NCBI RefSeq assembly: GCF_001618885.1
Contig: NZ_CP015114.1
Location: 434,001-498,000, forward strand
Source: Staphylococcus condimenti
GTDB lineage: Bacteria > Bacillota > Bacilli > Staphylococcales > Staphylococcaceae
DNA: 64,000 nucleotides
Direction of reading: 5' to 3'
Part shown: positions 41,137-52,311 of the stretch, piece after piece
Numbering within the stretch: the first letter of the stretch is position 1
How the letters are laid out: the number at the start of each line of letters is the position of its first letter
Made by a program: the position numbers and the translations under genes
Notes under the pieces: generated by a model
Told to the model about the DNA's origin: nothing
Databases searched by the model: none
What the model saw: the letters and a program-made list of their open reading frames with translations, nothing else

Positions 41137-43674
41137 CTAATTTTTAGAACGGATGACACGAAGTACTTTGACCATATTCTGTCCAAGCGAACTATGTCTT
41201 GAATACACTAAGTACCTCGGTTCCCAATTCGGTTTGAATTTTTCTTTATACTGTCTTAAACCTCGGAAGCGGTATAAATTATTAAAATGTTCAAAAATGC
41301 GACCGGCAATACGTTCATTCAAATATGAAAATTCAGTTTGGCCTACGTTAGAAAGTGTCGCCATGCCCATGTTGAACGCTTTATAATCATGTTCTTGACC
41401 CCATAACAGCATATGCAGATACAAACCATCCATTAACGGTAAATCAACATCCGGCAGCCAGCGGATCAAATCAATTGAAATGGAATCGTTATAGTGCGTC
41501 GGCATTAAACTGCAAAATGCAATAATTCGGCCGTCTTTTTCTTTCAAGATACCGACAGGTGCTTTTGAGATATAGCTTTCTGTAAGCTGACCTACAGAAA
41601 AATGCATTTCATTTTTGCCATCCAACCATGCATCACTGACATGTTTAAGCTCAGCAAACATTTCTTTTGAAAACGGCGGTTCTACTATTTCGAATTCAAT
41701 TTCTTGATCTGTAATTTTATTTAAGGTTGCTCTGAAACCTCTGCGTTTTTTGCCTGATGTCGTAAAAGTAGTCAGATCAATAACCGCTTCTTCACCTAAT
41801 TTAAAGAACTGATTACCAAAATCGTGATATAAAGGCATATAACGATCACTTGCTTGATAGAAGATGATTTCATAACCCATTGTAAGTGCATAATCATAAA
41901 TCGATTCCAATAAATGATTGAAACGTGCTGGATTACCGATAGGATCTCCTAATACAACCAGTGTATTGGATTTATAACGATACATAACAAATGCTTCTTG
42001 TGAATCATCCATAAAGACATCTTTGTCTCCGCTGTGTATCAAGTGACTTAAATAGTTGCCGCCATATTGTTCGATAATTTCTGAACAACGCTCAAAATCC
42101 GGTGTTGGACGTGCTTTAGAATAAGCTTGTTCAAATAACCATACAATAAATGCGACGATGATAAAGATAACAATCGCAGTCATCCATAGATAATAGCGCA
42201 ATAAAGACGTATCCAGCTCAATTTTATAGGCATCTAAAGCATTCAGCACGATTTTAATGACATAGTGGTTCAAAATCAGCATCAGTGCACTGACAATAAA
42301 CATCGCTACAATATGACGCATACGTAATGGGCGTTTTAAAATTGTTGTTTTATTGAATGAGTAAACCAGCAATGCAAATAAAACAACGAGCCAAAACATC
42401 AACAATATCGATGTATTCAAGTAGAGCGTGATTCCGAATATTAAAATAATCGCAACGAGTGCAAATAAAATAGCGCGTCGGCTTTGTTTGAAAATACCGC
42501 GTACATTCAACATTAAAATTAAACAAGCACTCGTATGAATCGTTACGATAATATAATAAAACATATGGTTAGGATCATATAATCCATCATAAATAATCGA
42601 TACGTTATTCAACAAGAACATTAAACTCGTCAACGCAACGAGTAAACCTAAAGATAATGAAGGAATTTTAGAGAACATTGACTTTTGATATGAGAATAAA
42701 AACGATGTAACTTCTTTAGCCGGTGTATAGTAACGAGATTGTTCAATATAACGTCTTGCAGATGTTCCGAATTCAAAAATGGATAATATCATTGAAATTA
42801 AAAGCGGAATAAAGTAATACGCAAAACGATACATTAAGAGGCCTAAAACTATTTTTTCTTCAGGTAACCCTAAATATTTCAGTCCTACTAAAATCACGAC
42901 ATCAAAGGCACCGAATCCACCTGGAATAAAACTGATCAGACCTGCAATTGCAGCAATAATAAAGATACCAATTACAGATGTATAAGGTACCTCTAAATGC
43001 ACAACACGTAATGAGAAGTACAAGACAGTACTTGCTGCAATCCATTCAACTGCAGAAACCAGTGTTAAATAGACACCTGTTAAACGATGATTTTTTTGCA
43101 CGGGTTTCTTAATTGTGAAAATAATAAAGGCCGGCAAGAATAAGGCCACGATATACATCATGATATGTACAATCTGATATTTATCTAGAAGATGCGAGGC
43201 ATTAAAGATATGCGTTACAACAAGAATAGATAAAAAACTTAATCCTGTCAGCATAGATAATAAAACTAATGATATATAATGCATCAGTGTTTTGGTATCT
43301 TTAGTGTAATTTTTATAAATGGCCAAACGCATGCCTGCACCAATGAAACCCCCAAAACCAATAATGGAGTTCAGCGCATTAATGATATAGCTGATTCTGA
43401 ATATCTTCCCTGCTGATATTTTCAATTTCAAGGTACGTACCATAATAAAGTCATAAAAGCTGAGCAGTAAGATAGAGGCGCCGCCTAACGCAAATACACC
43501 TGTTAATTCTGCTCTGTTTAATTTTTCAAAAAGAATAAACGCCTTTTTGAAATCCATTTTAGAAACCTCTTGGTACAAAATGGAGGCAACGATAATGAAT
43601 AATACGGTCGCAAAAACCACTTTCGCAATTGTCAGGAGACGGCTTTTTAATTCTTTTGACATTTTTTCACTCAA
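41137..43674 (-). CDS. mprF: phosphatidylglycerol lysyltransferase/flippase MprF
   Basis: MprF makes lysyl-phosphatidylglycerol from lysyl-tRNA and flips it to the outer leaflet, lowering negative surface charge and protecting against cationic peptides. The 845-residue protein has an N-terminal flippase and linker region with about 14 membrane helices (to roughly residue 510), then a soluble GNAT-like DUF2156 synthase domain. Conserved segments are YKSNTLVVLGDPIG, RRGFRATLNK, DLIRWLPDVDLPLMDGLY and FNMGMATLSNVG. The length is close to the usual 840. It is alone between terminators. Resistance-associated changes in other staphylococci cannot be judged here. Confidence 0.95.
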   Translation of the reverse strand: MSEKMSKELKSRLLTIAKVVFATVLFIIVASILYQEVSKMDFKKAFILFEKLNRAELTGVFALGGASILLLSFYDFIMVRTLKLKISAGKIFRISYIINALNSIIGFGGFIGAGMRLAIYKNYTKDTKTLMHYISLVLLSMLTGLSFLSILVVTHIFNASHLLDKYQIVHIMMYIVALFLPAFIIFTIKKPVQKNHRLTGVYLTLVSAVEWIAASTVLYFSLRVVHLEVPYTSVIGIFIIAAIAGLISFIPGGFGAFDVVILVGLKYLGLPEEKIVLGLLMYRFAYYFIPLLISMILSIFEFGTSARRYIEQSRYYTPAKEVTSFLFSYQKSMFSKIPSLSLGLLVALTSLMFLLNNVSIIYDGLYDPNHMFYYIIVTIHTSACLILMLNVRGIFKQSRRAILFALVAIILIFGITLYLNTSILLMFWLVVLFALLVYSFNKTTILKRPLRMRHIVAMFIVSALMLILNHYVIKIVLNALDAYKIELDTSLLRYYLWMTAIVIFIIVAFIVWLFEQAYSKARPTPDFERCSEIIEQYGGNYLSHLIHSGDKDVFMDDSQEAFVMYRYKSNTLVVLGDPIGNPARFNHLLESIYDYALTMGYEIIFYQASDRYMPLYHDFGNQFFKLGEEAVIDLTTFTTSGKKRRGFRATLNKITDQEIEFEIVEPPFSKEMFAELKHVSDAWLDGKNEMHFSVGQLTESYISKAPVGILKEKDGRIIAFCSLMPTHYNDSISIDLIRWLPDVDLPLMDGLYLHMLLWGQEHDYKAFNMGMATLSNVGQTEFSYLNERIAGRIFEHFNNLYRFRGLRQYKEKFKPNWEPRYLVYSRHSSLGQNMVKVLRVIRSKN

Positions 43675-43781
43675 TTCTCTTTTCTTATTTTATCAGAAAT
43701 TAATTATTTGATTCATTTGTTAACAAATAATTCCAAACTACATAATAGAAATATACCACATTCCTAAAATTTTAAAAATGT

Positions 43782-43824
43782 AAAAACAGGCAATCACACC
43801 TAACAAAAGTGTCATTGCCTGTTT
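43782..43824 (-). terminator. terminator of the PerM-family gene
   Basis: AAACAGGCAATGACAC pairs with TGTGATTGCCTGTTT (one bulge) and is followed by TTT on the minus strand. Confidence 0.9.
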
Positions 43825-43835
43825 GATTTCCTGTA

Positions 43836-45062
43836 TTAACGTACTTCGTTGTTAGGATTATCTTTCCACTCTTCGCTTGATACTTCATAAGGTTCCGAAT
43901 CCTGACCGTAATAACGGTTATAGCGACGTTTGAAGATATCAAAGAGATGCATCACTAACACTTTTAAGACAGCATAACCTGGTATTGCTAGAATTACACC
44001 GACAACACCTAATAGATTTCCGGCACATAAAAGCACGAAAATAATTGTTAATGGATGGACTTTTAAAGTTTTACCCATTACGTTAGGTGAAATGAAGTGA
44101 CCTTCAAAGAATTGAACTAATGTCCATACAACTACTAATTTTAATAACATAATCGGTGAAGTAATCAATGCAATGACAATCGCAGGTGAAATTGCAATGG
44201 TAGGACCTAAATAAGGCACTACACTTGTTACTGCTGCGATACATGCAAGCACTAAACTGTAATCTAATCCGATAATCGAATATCCGATAAACAGCAGAAT
44301 ACCGATACATAATGATACAAACATTTGTCCTTGAATGTATGAACCTACTTGCAAGCTCATGCTTTCAATCACTTCATGAAAATCTTGACGGAATTTCGGC
44401 GGTACGATTTTAATTGCTGTTTCTTTAAAGTGATGACCGTCTTTTAAGAAGAAAAAGAGTACAAATGGTGTTGTAACCAAAACTACTCCGACATTAACAA
44501 CCGCTTCAGCAAACGACATCACTTTTGTTCCGAATCCATCAAAATAATCTGAAACCATCCCTGGTACTTTTCTAGCAAACTTATCTAATTGATCTTGAAT
44601 CTGACCGTAAAAGTTGGATAATCCTGTACCTTTCGACATGCTCGTCACCTGATCAACAATATCATTGAATTTATCAACATATCGCGGCATATGATGACTG
44701 AAAGTTTTAATTTGACCGCCGATAATAGGAATTAATAAGTTAACAATCAATGCAATGACTGCTGCTGCGACACAGTATAAAATAATAATTCCCCATAATC
44801 TTGGTATACGATAACGTTCCATAAGATTAATAATCGGATTAAATAAATAAAAGAGAATGAGTCCTAGAATAACAGGTGCCGCTATGGTATTAAAAATAAT
44901 CACAAAAGGCTGGAATATGTATGAGACTTTATCAAAAATAAAAATCGTAATACCGATAAGTATCAACATGACTAAGCCAAATAACAAATTCTTGCCTCCG
45001 ATAAATTTCATAAAACGTGTTTCACTCAATGAGAAACGCTGTGGCTTATCGTTATTTGCCAT
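43836..45062 (-). CDS. AI-2E/PerM family membrane transporter
   Basis: The 408-residue protein of the AI-2E transporter family has about seven to eight membrane helices: two near residues 25-85, one at 95-115, a long extracytoplasmic stretch, then a cluster from 200 to 360 with VVPYLGPTIAISPAI and the typical FEGHFISPNVMGK. The substrate is unknown. Some family members export autoinducer-2 and others act as sodium/proton antiporters. An ATG 12 bases earlier abuts AAGGA; ATG 45060-45062 has better spacing from GGTGA. The C-terminal 40 residues are charged and cytoplasmic. Confidence 0.88.
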   Translation of the reverse strand: MANNDKPQRFSLSETRFMKFIGGKNLLFGLVMLILIGITIFIFDKVSYIFQPFVIIFNTIAAPVILGLILFYLFNPIINLMERYRIPRLWGIIILYCVAAAVIALIVNLLIPIIGGQIKTFSHHMPRYVDKFNDIVDQVTSMSKGTGLSNFYGQIQDQLDKFARKVPGMVSDYFDGFGTKVMSFAEAVVNVGVVLVTTPFVLFFFLKDGHHFKETAIKIVPPKFRQDFHEVIESMSLQVGSYIQGQMFVSLCIGILLFIGYSIIGLDYSLVLACIAAVTSVVPYLGPTIAISPAIVIALITSPIMLLKLVVVWTLVQFFEGHFISPNVMGKTLKVHPLTIIFVLLCAGNLLGVVGVILAIPGYAVLKVLVMHLFDIFKRRYNRYYGQDSEPYEVSSEEWKDNPNNEVR

Positions 45063-45231
45063 ATAATTCACCATTCCTTGTGCTTAATTAAACATATTCT
45101 ATCGCTTCTTTGTAAAAAAAGAAACTTTTAATGCTAAAATGCTTGTTTTACCTATATATATTACCACGCCTATTCTAAAAGAAACCGAACAATTTTTTAA
45201 AAGTGTTGATTATACGTCGTCTGCTAAATAC

Positions 45232-45264
45232 AAAAAAGAGCAACCTGTATCAGATTGCCCTTTC
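45232..45264 (-). terminator. terminator of glcB
   Basis: AAGGGCAA pairs with TTGCTCTT around a 10-base loop, followed by TTTT on the minus strand. Confidence 0.85.
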
Positions 45265-45277
45265 AATTCACAGTATG

Positions 45278-47356
45278 TTAATTATTGATCAAAATTAACT
45301 TTTCACCTTGTTCTACTTTTCCTGTATGCAAGACTTCGATATTTGCGCTGCCTGCATTTGTAATAATAATCGGAGTGATTGTATCATCTGCATGTTCTTT
45401 GATGTAATCTAAATCTACTCTCATCAATGGCTGACCTAAGATGATATTTTCATTTTCTTTCACTAAGATTTCAAAACCTTCTCCTTCTAATTTAACCGTT
45501 TCTAAACCGAAGTGAATCAGAAGTTCAATGCCATCTTTAGATTCTAAACCGATAGCATGTTTAGTCGGGAAGATCATTTTAACTGTACCATCAAACGGTG
45601 CAACAACTTCTCCTGTTTCAGGTTTGATTGCGATACCGTCACCCATCATTTTTGCAGAAAAGACTTTATCTGGCACTTCACTTAAATCAACCGCTTCACC
45701 TGTAATCGGTGCGTAAATCAATGCGCCGCCTTCAGCTACAATTTCAGCTGTTTCGACATCTCCATCTTCTGTAACAGTTATTTCAGCTGGAGAAGTAATC
45801 TTGCCATCCATAATCTGCTGCATATCATGTTTGATTTGATCAGATTTCGGTCCGAAAATCGCTTGCATATTATTACCGACTTCAAGCACACCTGATTCAC
45901 CAAGTTGTTTTAATTTTTCTACATCTACTAATTCTTTGTCTCTGACTTCTACACGTAAACGCGTAATACAAGCATCTAGATGTTTAATATTTTCTTTATT
46001 GCCCATTGCTTCTAATACTTCAAACGGTAACTCACTAACAGAAACATCTTTACTTTCAACTTCTTTATCTTCACGACCTGGTGTTTTCAAGTTTAATTTT
46101 TTAATTAAGAATGTGAATAAGAAGTAGTAAATTACAGCATACACGATACCTACTGGAATAACTAATAATGCATTTGAGCGATCCCATGATAATAAACCAT
46201 ATAGAATGTAGTCGATAAATCCGCCTGAGAATGTCATACCGATTTGAACATGCAGCAAGTGCATAATCAAGAATGAAGTACCTGCTAAAATAACATGTGC
46301 CACATAAAGAATCGGTGCGACAAATAAGAATGAGAATTCTAAAGGTTCAGTAATACCCGTTAAAAATGATGTTAAAGCAGCAGATAACATTAACCCACCG
46401 ACTACTTTACGGCGTTCTGGTTTGGCTTGACGATAAATCGCAAATGCTGCTGCCGGCAAACCGAACATCATAAATGGATATTTACCTGTTGTAAATGCAC
46501 CAGATGTAAATGGAACACCATCTTGATATTGCGCCATCCATATACGTTGGTCACCACGTACTAAGTTGCCCGCTTCATTAACATAATGTCCAAATTCAAA
46601 CCAAAATGGCGCATAGAAAATATGATGCAGACCGAACGGAATTAAAGAACGTTCAATAATACCGAAAATAAAAGTCGTTAATGCTAAGTTTTTACCTAAT
46701 AAGAAATTAGATAAGTTGTTTAAACCATCTTGTACAGGCGGCCAAACAAAACTTAATACAATCCCTGTCACGATTGCTACAAGAGATGTAATAATCGGCA
46801 CAAAACGTTTACCTGCAAAGAAGCCTAAGAATTGAGGGAGCTGGATATTATAGAACTTGTTATAACACCATGCTGCAAGTGCCCCGATAATAATACCTCC
46901 GAATACACCTGTTTGTAATGTCGGTATACCTAAAACCAAAGCATGCGCTGGATCTTTAGCAGATTGCCCCAGTGTTTTCGCACCATCTGCGTAACTGAAA
47001 ATATCATCAATCGTAATACCTGCAATTTTTCCCATCGTCGCACTCATAATCAAGTATCCGACTAAAGCTGCAATCCCTGCTACACCATCTCCGCCTGCTA
47101 ATCCGAGTGCAGTACCCATCGCAAACAACAATGGCAAGTTGTCAAAAATAACTTGTCCTGAAGATTCCATAATCTGACTGATTAATTGAATATAATGATT
47201 TTCCATCCATGGCGCAAAGTGCAAGATTTGTTCGTTGTGCATCGCGTTACCAAATGCTAATAAAATACCAGCAGCCGGTAAAATCGCAACTGGCAGCATC
47301 AATGCTTTACCAATTCGTTGTAACTGACCGAAAAACCTTTTTAACAGATTTTTCAT
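45278..47356 (-). CDS. glcB: glucose-type PTS transporter EIICBA, second copy
   Basis: GlcB transports and phosphorylates glucose or glucosides. The 692-residue protein carries EIIC (residues about 1-420, ten-helix channel, [15 protein letters not shown] substrate loop), EIIB (about 440-525, phosphorylated Cys in [10 protein letters not shown]) and EIIA (about 550-690, phosphorylated His in [10 protein letters not shown]). It is highly similar to the gene 130 bases upstream, and the EIIB/EIIA halves are nearly identical, so they arose by tandem duplication. The S. carnosus pair has these lengths as I recall (675 and 692). A separate terminator in its leader suggests independent control. Substrate preference for glucosides is possible but not visible. 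Confidence 0.93.
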   Translation of the reverse strand: MKNLLKRFFGQLQRIGKALMLPVAILPAAGILLAFGNAMHNEQILHFAPWMENHYIQLISQIMESSGQVIFDNLPLLFAMGTALGLAGGDGVAGIAALVGYLIMSATMGKIAGITIDDIFSYADGAKTLGQSAKDPAHALVLGIPTLQTGVFGGIIIGALAAWCYNKFYNIQLPQFLGFFAGKRFVPIITSLVAIVTGIVLSFVWPPVQDGLNNLSNFLLGKNLALTTFIFGIIERSLIPFGLHHIFYAPFWFEFGHYVNEAGNLVRGDQRIWMAQYQDGVPFTSGAFTTGKYPFMMFGLPAAAFAIYRQAKPERRKVVGGLMLSAALTSFLTGITEPLEFSFLFVAPILYVAHVILAGTSFLIMHLLHVQIGMTFSGGFIDYILYGLLSWDRSNALLVIPVGIVYAVIYYFLFTFLIKKLNLKTPGREDKEVESKDVSVSELPFEVLEAMGNKENIKHLDACITRLRVEVRDKELVDVEKLKQLGESGVLEVGNNMQAIFGPKSDQIKHDMQQIMDGKITSPAEITVTEDGDVETAEIVAEGGALIYAPITGEAVDLSEVPDKVFSAKMMGDGIAIKPETGEVVAPFDGTVKMIFPTKHAIGLESKDGIELLIHFGLETVKLEGEGFEILVKENENIILGQPLMRVDLDYIKEHADDTITPIIITNAGSANIEVLHTGKVEQGEKLILINN

Positions 47357-47384
47357 TGTTTCCTCCTAAGTTGTAAATTCTAAA

Positions 47385-47431
47385 AAAGACATGAACAAAA
47401 CCAGCTTCACTAGGTTCATTGTCCATGTCTG
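47385..47431 (-). terminator. terminator between glcA and glcB
   Basis: AGACATGGACAATGAACC pairs with GGTTTTGTTCATGTCT (with internal mismatches), followed by TTTTT. It ends glcA transcripts and may double as a glcB leader attenuator, since it resembles the one before glcA. Confidence 0.82.
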
Positions 47432-47485
47432 AAATCTGTCACATGCAAAGAATTTATACTTTTATCATTTATCGCAGTAGTGATG

Positions 47486-49513
47486 TTATTTCACTAAAAT
47501 AACTTTATCACCTTGTTTAACTTCACCATGTTGCAATACTTCCATCGTACGACCATTTAAGTTCGTTACAACAATCGGCGTAATTGTACTATCTGCATTC
47601 TCTTTGATGTAATCTAAATCAACTTTCATTAATGGTTGACCTAATACAATATTTTCATTTTCTTTCACTAAGATATCGAAGCCTTTACCTTCTAATTTCA
47701 CTGTTTCTAAACCGAAGTGAATCAATAATTCGATACCATCTTTAGATTCTAAACCAATAGCGTGTTTAGTCGGGAAGACCATTTTAACTGTGCCATCAAA
47801 CGGTGCCACGACTTCTCCTGTTTCAGGTTTGATTGCGATACCGTCACCCATCATTTTTTCAGAGAAAACTTTATCTGGTACTTCTGCAATATCCACAACT
47901 TCACCTTTAATCGGTGCATATACAACACCGCCGCCTGCTGCTGCGATTTCAGCTGTTTCTTTATCGCCTTCCTCAGTGACAGTTGTCTCTTCTGGCGATG
48001 TAATTTTACCATCCATAATTTGCTGCATATCGTGTTTGATTTGATCAGATTTCGGTCCGAAGATTGCTTGCATATTATTGCCTACTTCAAGTACCCCTGA
48101 TGCACCTAAGTCTTTTAATTCTTGAACATCTACTTTTGCTTTGTCATTGACTTCAACACGTAAGCGTGTGATACAAGCATCTAAGTGTTTAATGTTAGGT
48201 TTTCCACCCATAGCATCCAACACTTTGAATGGCAATTCACTCGCTGCTACGTTTGAAGATTTAACTTCTTTATCTTCACGACCTGGTGTTTTGAAGTTAA
48301 ACTTAACGATAAGGAAGCGGAAGATAATATAGTAAATCGCTGCATAAACCAATCCTACAGGGATAACCAACCACCACTGTGTTTTATTCGGCAATATTCC
48401 GAGTAAGAAGAAGTCGATGAATCCACCTGAGAACGTATAACCGAGATGAAGGTCTAATAAGTATAAAATTAAGAATGATAGACCATCCAACACAGCATGA
48501 ATAAAGAATAATAATGGTGCTACAAACAAGAATGAGAACTCTAAAGGTTCAGTAATCCCTGTTAAGAATGAAGTTAATGCACCTGATAACATTAAACCTG
48601 CGACCACTTTTTTATTTTCTTTTTTAGCTGTTTGATAAATCGCTAAAGCTGCTGCCGGTAAACCGAACATCATCACAGGGAATTCACCTTGCATGAATTT
48701 ACCTGCTGTTAAAGGTACATTATCACGGATTTGTTCGATAAAGATACGTTGGTCACCGTGAATAATTTGTCCTGCTGCATTTTTATATGATCCAAATTCA
48801 AACCAGAATGGTGCATGGAAAATATGATGCAATCCGAATGGAATCAATAAACGTTTGATGAAACCGAATAAGAATACGGCAAGACCTGTGTTAGATGCTA
48901 ATAACCCTTCACTGAACACGTTTAATCCACCTTGGATTGACGGCCAAATAATCGCCATCGGGAAAGCTAAAATAAACGAACATGTTGCCATCATAATCGG
49001 CACAAAACGTTTACCAGCAAAGAATCCTAAATAACTCGGTAACGATATGTTATAAAACTTGTTATAACACCAAGCGGCCAGCGCACCGATAATGATACCG
49101 CCGAACACACCTGTTTGAAGTGTAGGTATACCTAATACGTTGGCAAATCCTGTTGCAGCATCTGCTGCTTTTTCAGGTGTAACCCCTAAGAACATTCCCA
49201 TCGTTTTATTTAAAACGATAAAACCGACGAACGCTGCAATCGCTGCAACACCATCACCTGACGCTAAACCAATGGCAACACCAAGTGCGAAGATAATGGC
49301 CAAGTTATCAAAGATAATCCCGCCAGCACCTTCCATCATTTTTGCGACATTTTGAAAACCTTCTGCTTTAATGAATGGCATAAGGCTTTGCAATGCATCG
49401 CCTTGAAATGCATTACCTAATGCGAGCAGTAAACCTGCTGCTGGCAAGATTGCAACCGGAAGCATTAAAGCTTTACCAATACGTTGCAACTGGCCGAAAA
49501 ACTTTTTCCACAT
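47486..49513 (-). CDS. glcA: glucose-specific PTS transporter EIICBA
   Basis: GlcA takes up glucose with concomitant phosphorylation from HPr. The 675-residue protein has fused EIIC (about 1-405), EIIB (about 425-510, Cys in [10 protein letters not shown]) and EIIA (about 535-675, His in [10 protein letters not shown], plus GEVVAPFDG) domains in order. The start has an AGGAGG site. It follows glcT and a terminator that overlaps the expected antiterminator RNA target, so it should be induced by glucose through GlcT. That mode is known for S. carnosus glcA; here it is inferred from the hairpin and neighbour. Confidence 0.95.
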   Translation of the reverse strand: MWKKFFGQLQRIGKALMLPVAILPAAGLLLALGNAFQGDALQSLMPFIKAEGFQNVAKMMEGAGGIIFDNLAIIFALGVAIGLASGDGVAAIAAFVGFIVLNKTMGMFLGVTPEKAADAATGFANVLGIPTLQTGVFGGIIIGALAAWCYNKFYNISLPSYLGFFAGKRFVPIMMATCSFILAFPMAIIWPSIQGGLNVFSEGLLASNTGLAVFLFGFIKRLLIPFGLHHIFHAPFWFEFGSYKNAAGQIIHGDQRIFIEQIRDNVPLTAGKFMQGEFPVMMFGLPAAALAIYQTAKKENKKVVAGLMLSGALTSFLTGITEPLEFSFLFVAPLLFFIHAVLDGLSFLILYLLDLHLGYTFSGGFIDFFLLGILPNKTQWWLVIPVGLVYAAIYYIIFRFLIVKFNFKTPGREDKEVKSSNVAASELPFKVLDAMGGKPNIKHLDACITRLRVEVNDKAKVDVQELKDLGASGVLEVGNNMQAIFGPKSDQIKHDMQQIMDGKITSPEETTVTEEGDKETAEIAAAGGGVVYAPIKGEVVDIAEVPDKVFSEKMMGDGIAIKPETGEVVAPFDGTVKMVFPTKHAIGLESKDGIELLIHFGLETVKLEGKGFDILVKENENIVLGQPLMKVDLDYIKENADSTITPIVVTNLNGRTMEVLQHGEVKQGDKVILVK

Positions 49514-49571
49514 AAAAGTTTCCTCCCAAATATGAAATTGTAAATATCAAGAATAGATTCAACAGCAAACA

Positions 49572-49626
49572 AAAAAGGCATGAGTAAGAAAGTTGGATTG
49601 CTCCAAACTTCATCACTCATGCCTAA
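49572..49626 (-). promoter_or_regulatory. glcA leader terminator with overlapping GlcT target (RAT)
   Basis: On the minus strand GGCATGAGTGATGAAGTTTGG pairs with CCAACTTTCTTACTCATGCC (with bulges), followed by TTTTTT, between glcT and glcA. GlcT is expected to bind the 5' side and prevent this hairpin. The precise RAT boundaries are inferred. Confidence 0.85.
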
Positions 49627-49635
49627 TCGAATTAG

Positions 49636-50496
49636 TTACACGTTCGTATTCTTTTCATTTTGTTGTGTGAAGTGATTGATATGCAGTGTTAAATAGATTA
49701 ATTCCGCTTCATATACTTCCACATCCAGATGCTGCTGCATCATTTTAATGATTTTAACAGCTATATTATAGCATAGCGGATAATGCGCTTTCAACATGTT
49801 TCCGAATTCGTCATTAACTTGTATCACTTCACCTTTTTGCAGCCGTCTGATTAAAAATTGGATATGACGGATAAAGCGCTGGTATTGAATTGAATTCGTA
49901 TCAATTTTATATTTCAAATCATGTTCCATAATCAAAATACTTTTATTAATAATCTCATTTGTCAAACGAACTTCATGCATTGATAAATCATCTTTGCTGC
50001 TTGCAATATGCAATGCTATAAAACCAATTTCATCTTCTGGAAACTCAATATCTAAAAGTTTATTTAAATGCTGAATCACATTAACAGCAATTTCATAGGA
50101 TTCAGAGTAGAGCTGTTTCGTTTCAATCAAGAAAGGATTTTTGATGAACTGCTGCTGTTTAATACGTTTATACGCAAAAATAATATGATCCGTTAGTGCA
50201 ACCATCAAATCTTTATCTACTACAGTTCGGTCAGCATTTGTAATGATATCCATTGCTTCAATAATCGTTTGCAGGACTTTATCATCAGCAATTTCAACTA
50301 ATGCTTTGTAATGTTCTTGATCTTTCTTTTGTTCTAATTTATAAACTTTATCAATCATTACAGAATCAGAAAGTTCCATCCCTTTCTTTTTATTAAAGCC
50401 GATACCCTTACCAATCAGAACAACTTCATGGTGCCGGTCGTCTGTACAGATAATGACGTTATTATTAAGTGCTTTCTCTATGACGTAGTTGCTCAT
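49636..50496 (-). CDS. glcT: transcriptional antiterminator GlcT (BglG family)
   Basis: GlcT is an RNA-binding antiterminator whose activity is set by PTS phosphorylation. The 286-residue protein has an N-terminal CAT domain (residues 1-56, MSNYVIEKALNNNVII to VYKLEQ) and two PRDs (about 65-170 and 175-280) with conserved His residues (for example LTDHIIFAYKR, FIALHIASS, LTLHINHF). A GTG nine bases earlier lies within the ribosome binding site, so ATG at 50494-50496 is preferred (AAAGGTGG). TATAAT at 50530-50535 is a possible -10. Located directly upstream of its targets glcA and glcB. Confidence 0.94.
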   Translation of the reverse strand: MSNYVIEKALNNNVIICTDDRHHEVVLIGKGIGFNKKKGMELSDSVMIDKVYKLEQKKDQEHYKALVEIADDKVLQTIIEAMDIITNADRTVVDKDLMVALTDHIIFAYKRIKQQQFIKNPFLIETKQLYSESYEIAVNVIQHLNKLLDIEFPEDEIGFIALHIASSKDDLSMHEVRLTNEIINKSILIMEHDLKYKIDTNSIQYQRFIRHIQFLIRRLQKGEVIQVNDEFGNMLKAHYPLCYNIAVKIIKMMQQHLDVEVYEAELIYLTLHINHFTQQNEKNTNV

Positions 50497-50632
50497 GCTA
50501 ACCACCTTTTCTGTTACGTTCTTATCATTATTATAGTACTCATTATTCTAAAACAGAATATACTTATTCAATATTAGTGTCCATTCTACCACATTCTTTT
50601 ATCCACTTGAGATAGAATTTGAAGTGTTTTTA

Positions 50633-50664
50633 TAAAAAAAGAACATCGAAGCAGCTTCGATGTT
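50633..50664 (-). terminator. terminator of alsT
   Basis: The perfect 10-bp stem GAACATCGAA/TTCGATGTTC is followed by TTTTTTT on the minus strand. Confidence 0.94.
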
Positions 50665-50675
50665 CTGAGTCATAT

Positions 50676-52139
50676 TTATTTACGACGCGTTAATTGTTTT
50701 GATGGATCTCCCCAACATTCAATACCGAATAAATTAATATCTAAGTTTTCTGGTTTGAAAATTGGTTTCTTACCTTCTTTACGTTGTCTGAAGTAATCTT
50801 TCATAACCGCAAGCGCAATATTCGATAAACCGATGATTGCAACTAAGTTAACAATAGCCATCAAGCCCATGAATACATCTGCTGTGCTCCATACTGTTTC
50901 AGTTTTAATAACAGCACCGAAGAATACAAGCACTACAACTAAACATCTGAATATAAATAATATTGTCTTATTGTATGATAAGAATTCAATATTAGATTGA
51001 CCATAGTAATAGTTGCCGATAACAGATGAAAATGCAAACAATGTAATTGCGATTGATAAGAAAATACCGCCTGCACTGCCTAAATGTTCATTTAATGCAG
51101 ATTGTGTTACAGCGACACCTTGAGGTGCACTTTCACCGAATTTCAAACCGCCATATAACAAGATAACAATCGCTGTAGCTGTACATACTAAAATTGTATC
51201 GAAGAATACACCTAAAGATTGCAATAAACCTTGTTTAACTGGGTGTGGAACCGCTGCTGTTGCAGCCGCGTTCGGAGCCGAACCCATACCAGCTTCATTA
51301 GAGAATAAACCACGTTTAATTCCTTGTAATACAGCTGCACCGACAGCACCGCCTGTTGCTTGTTCAACGCCGAATGCATTTTTGAAGATTGTCGCAAGCA
51401 TCGGGATGATTTGATCATAGTTCATCGCTAAAATTACGAGAACCACACCGATATAGATAATTGCCATAATCGGTACAATAATAGAAGATAATGTTGCGAT
51501 ACTGCGCACACCGCCGAAGATAATAATTGCTGTTAATACTGCTAATATGATACCTGTAATTACAGGACTAATATGGTATTGTGTATTCAATGATTCTGCA
51601 ATCGTATTAGCTTGTACTGTATTAAATACAAAAGCAAACGTTACAGTAATTAAGACTGCAAAAACAATACCTAACCATTTTTGATTAAGACCTTTTGTAA
51701 TATAATACGCAGGTCCTCCTCGATATCCGCCGTCTTTATCAGGCACTTTATATACTTGAGCTAACACTGCTTCTACAAAGGCACTTGCTGCACCAATTGA
51801 AGCAATAATCCACATCCAAAATACTGCACCCGGACCACCCAGCACAATTGCAGTTGCTACACCCGCAATATTACCAGTACCTACACGAGAGCCCGCACTG
51901 ATTGCGAATGCTTGGAAAGGAGAAATACCTTTCTCGCCGTTTTCTAGTGTTTCGGGTTTTTCAACTAATGCACGCAGCATTTCTCTAAATGATGTGAACT
52001 GGATAAATTTAGAACTGATGGTAAAGAAAATTCCCGCAGTCAGCAATAAGCCGATCAAGTATTGTGACCAAATTAAATCATTTCCAACACTGATAAAGGC
52101 TTTAAACCAACCAGGGATTAAACTATCAAAGTCTTTCAA
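50676..52139 (-). CDS. alsT: sodium:alanine (AGCS-family) symporter
   Basis: The 487-residue transporter imports alanine, glycine or a related amino acid with sodium. It has about 11 membrane helices and AGCS signatures: GSRVGTGNIAGVATAIVLGGPGAVFWMW (residues about 87-114), YRGGPAYYI and LFSNEAGMGSAPNAAATA. The length is normal. The position beside parC and glcT matches other staphylococcal genomes from memory. Some AlsT-type proteins carry glutamine, so the substrate is uncertain. The leader carries its own promoter and a terminator-like hairpin before the gene. Confidence 0.92.
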   Translation of the reverse strand: MKDFDSLIPGWFKAFISVGNDLIWSQYLIGLLLTAGIFFTISSKFIQFTSFREMLRALVEKPETLENGEKGISPFQAFAISAGSRVGTGNIAGVATAIVLGGPGAVFWMWIIASIGAASAFVEAVLAQVYKVPDKDGGYRGGPAYYITKGLNQKWLGIVFAVLITVTFAFVFNTVQANTIAESLNTQYHISPVITGIILAVLTAIIIFGGVRSIATLSSIIVPIMAIIYIGVVLVILAMNYDQIIPMLATIFKNAFGVEQATGGAVGAAVLQGIKRGLFSNEAGMGSAPNAAATAAVPHPVKQGLLQSLGVFFDTILVCTATAIVILLYGGLKFGESAPQGVAVTQSALNEHLGSAGGIFLSIAITLFAFSSVIGNYYYGQSNIEFLSYNKTILFIFRCLVVVLVFFGAVIKTETVWSTADVFMGLMAIVNLVAIIGLSNIALAVMKDYFRQRKEGKKPIFKPENLDINLFGIECWGDPSKQLTRRK

Positions 52140-52241
52140 TGTTAAAACCTCATATTCTCTTTAAATTTATGTAAAACGTTACACATTGAATTTGAAATTC
52201 AAGCCTTGCGATAAGACTCAAATTTCTATTTCCTTTAAATC

Positions 52242-52290
52242 AAAAAAATAGCAAGTGGTTCAATTCTGCAAGAGAATGTTTACCGCTTGT
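52242..52290 (-). terminator. terminator-like hairpin in the alsT leader
   Basis: On the minus strand CAAGCGGT pairs with ACCACTTG (one mismatch), an inner ATTCT/AGAAT stem extends it, and CTATTTTTTTG follows. It lies downstream of the alsT promoter and about 100 bases before alsT, so it would attenuate alsT. Confidence 0.65.
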
Positions 52291-52311
52291 TATTTGGTTA
52301 ATCTATTTTCT

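Noticed and set aside
47762..48100. Cys/Phe-rich plus-strand frame opposite glcA
   Set aside because: It is a shadow of the EIIA/EIIB coding strand; no start signal and implausible composition.
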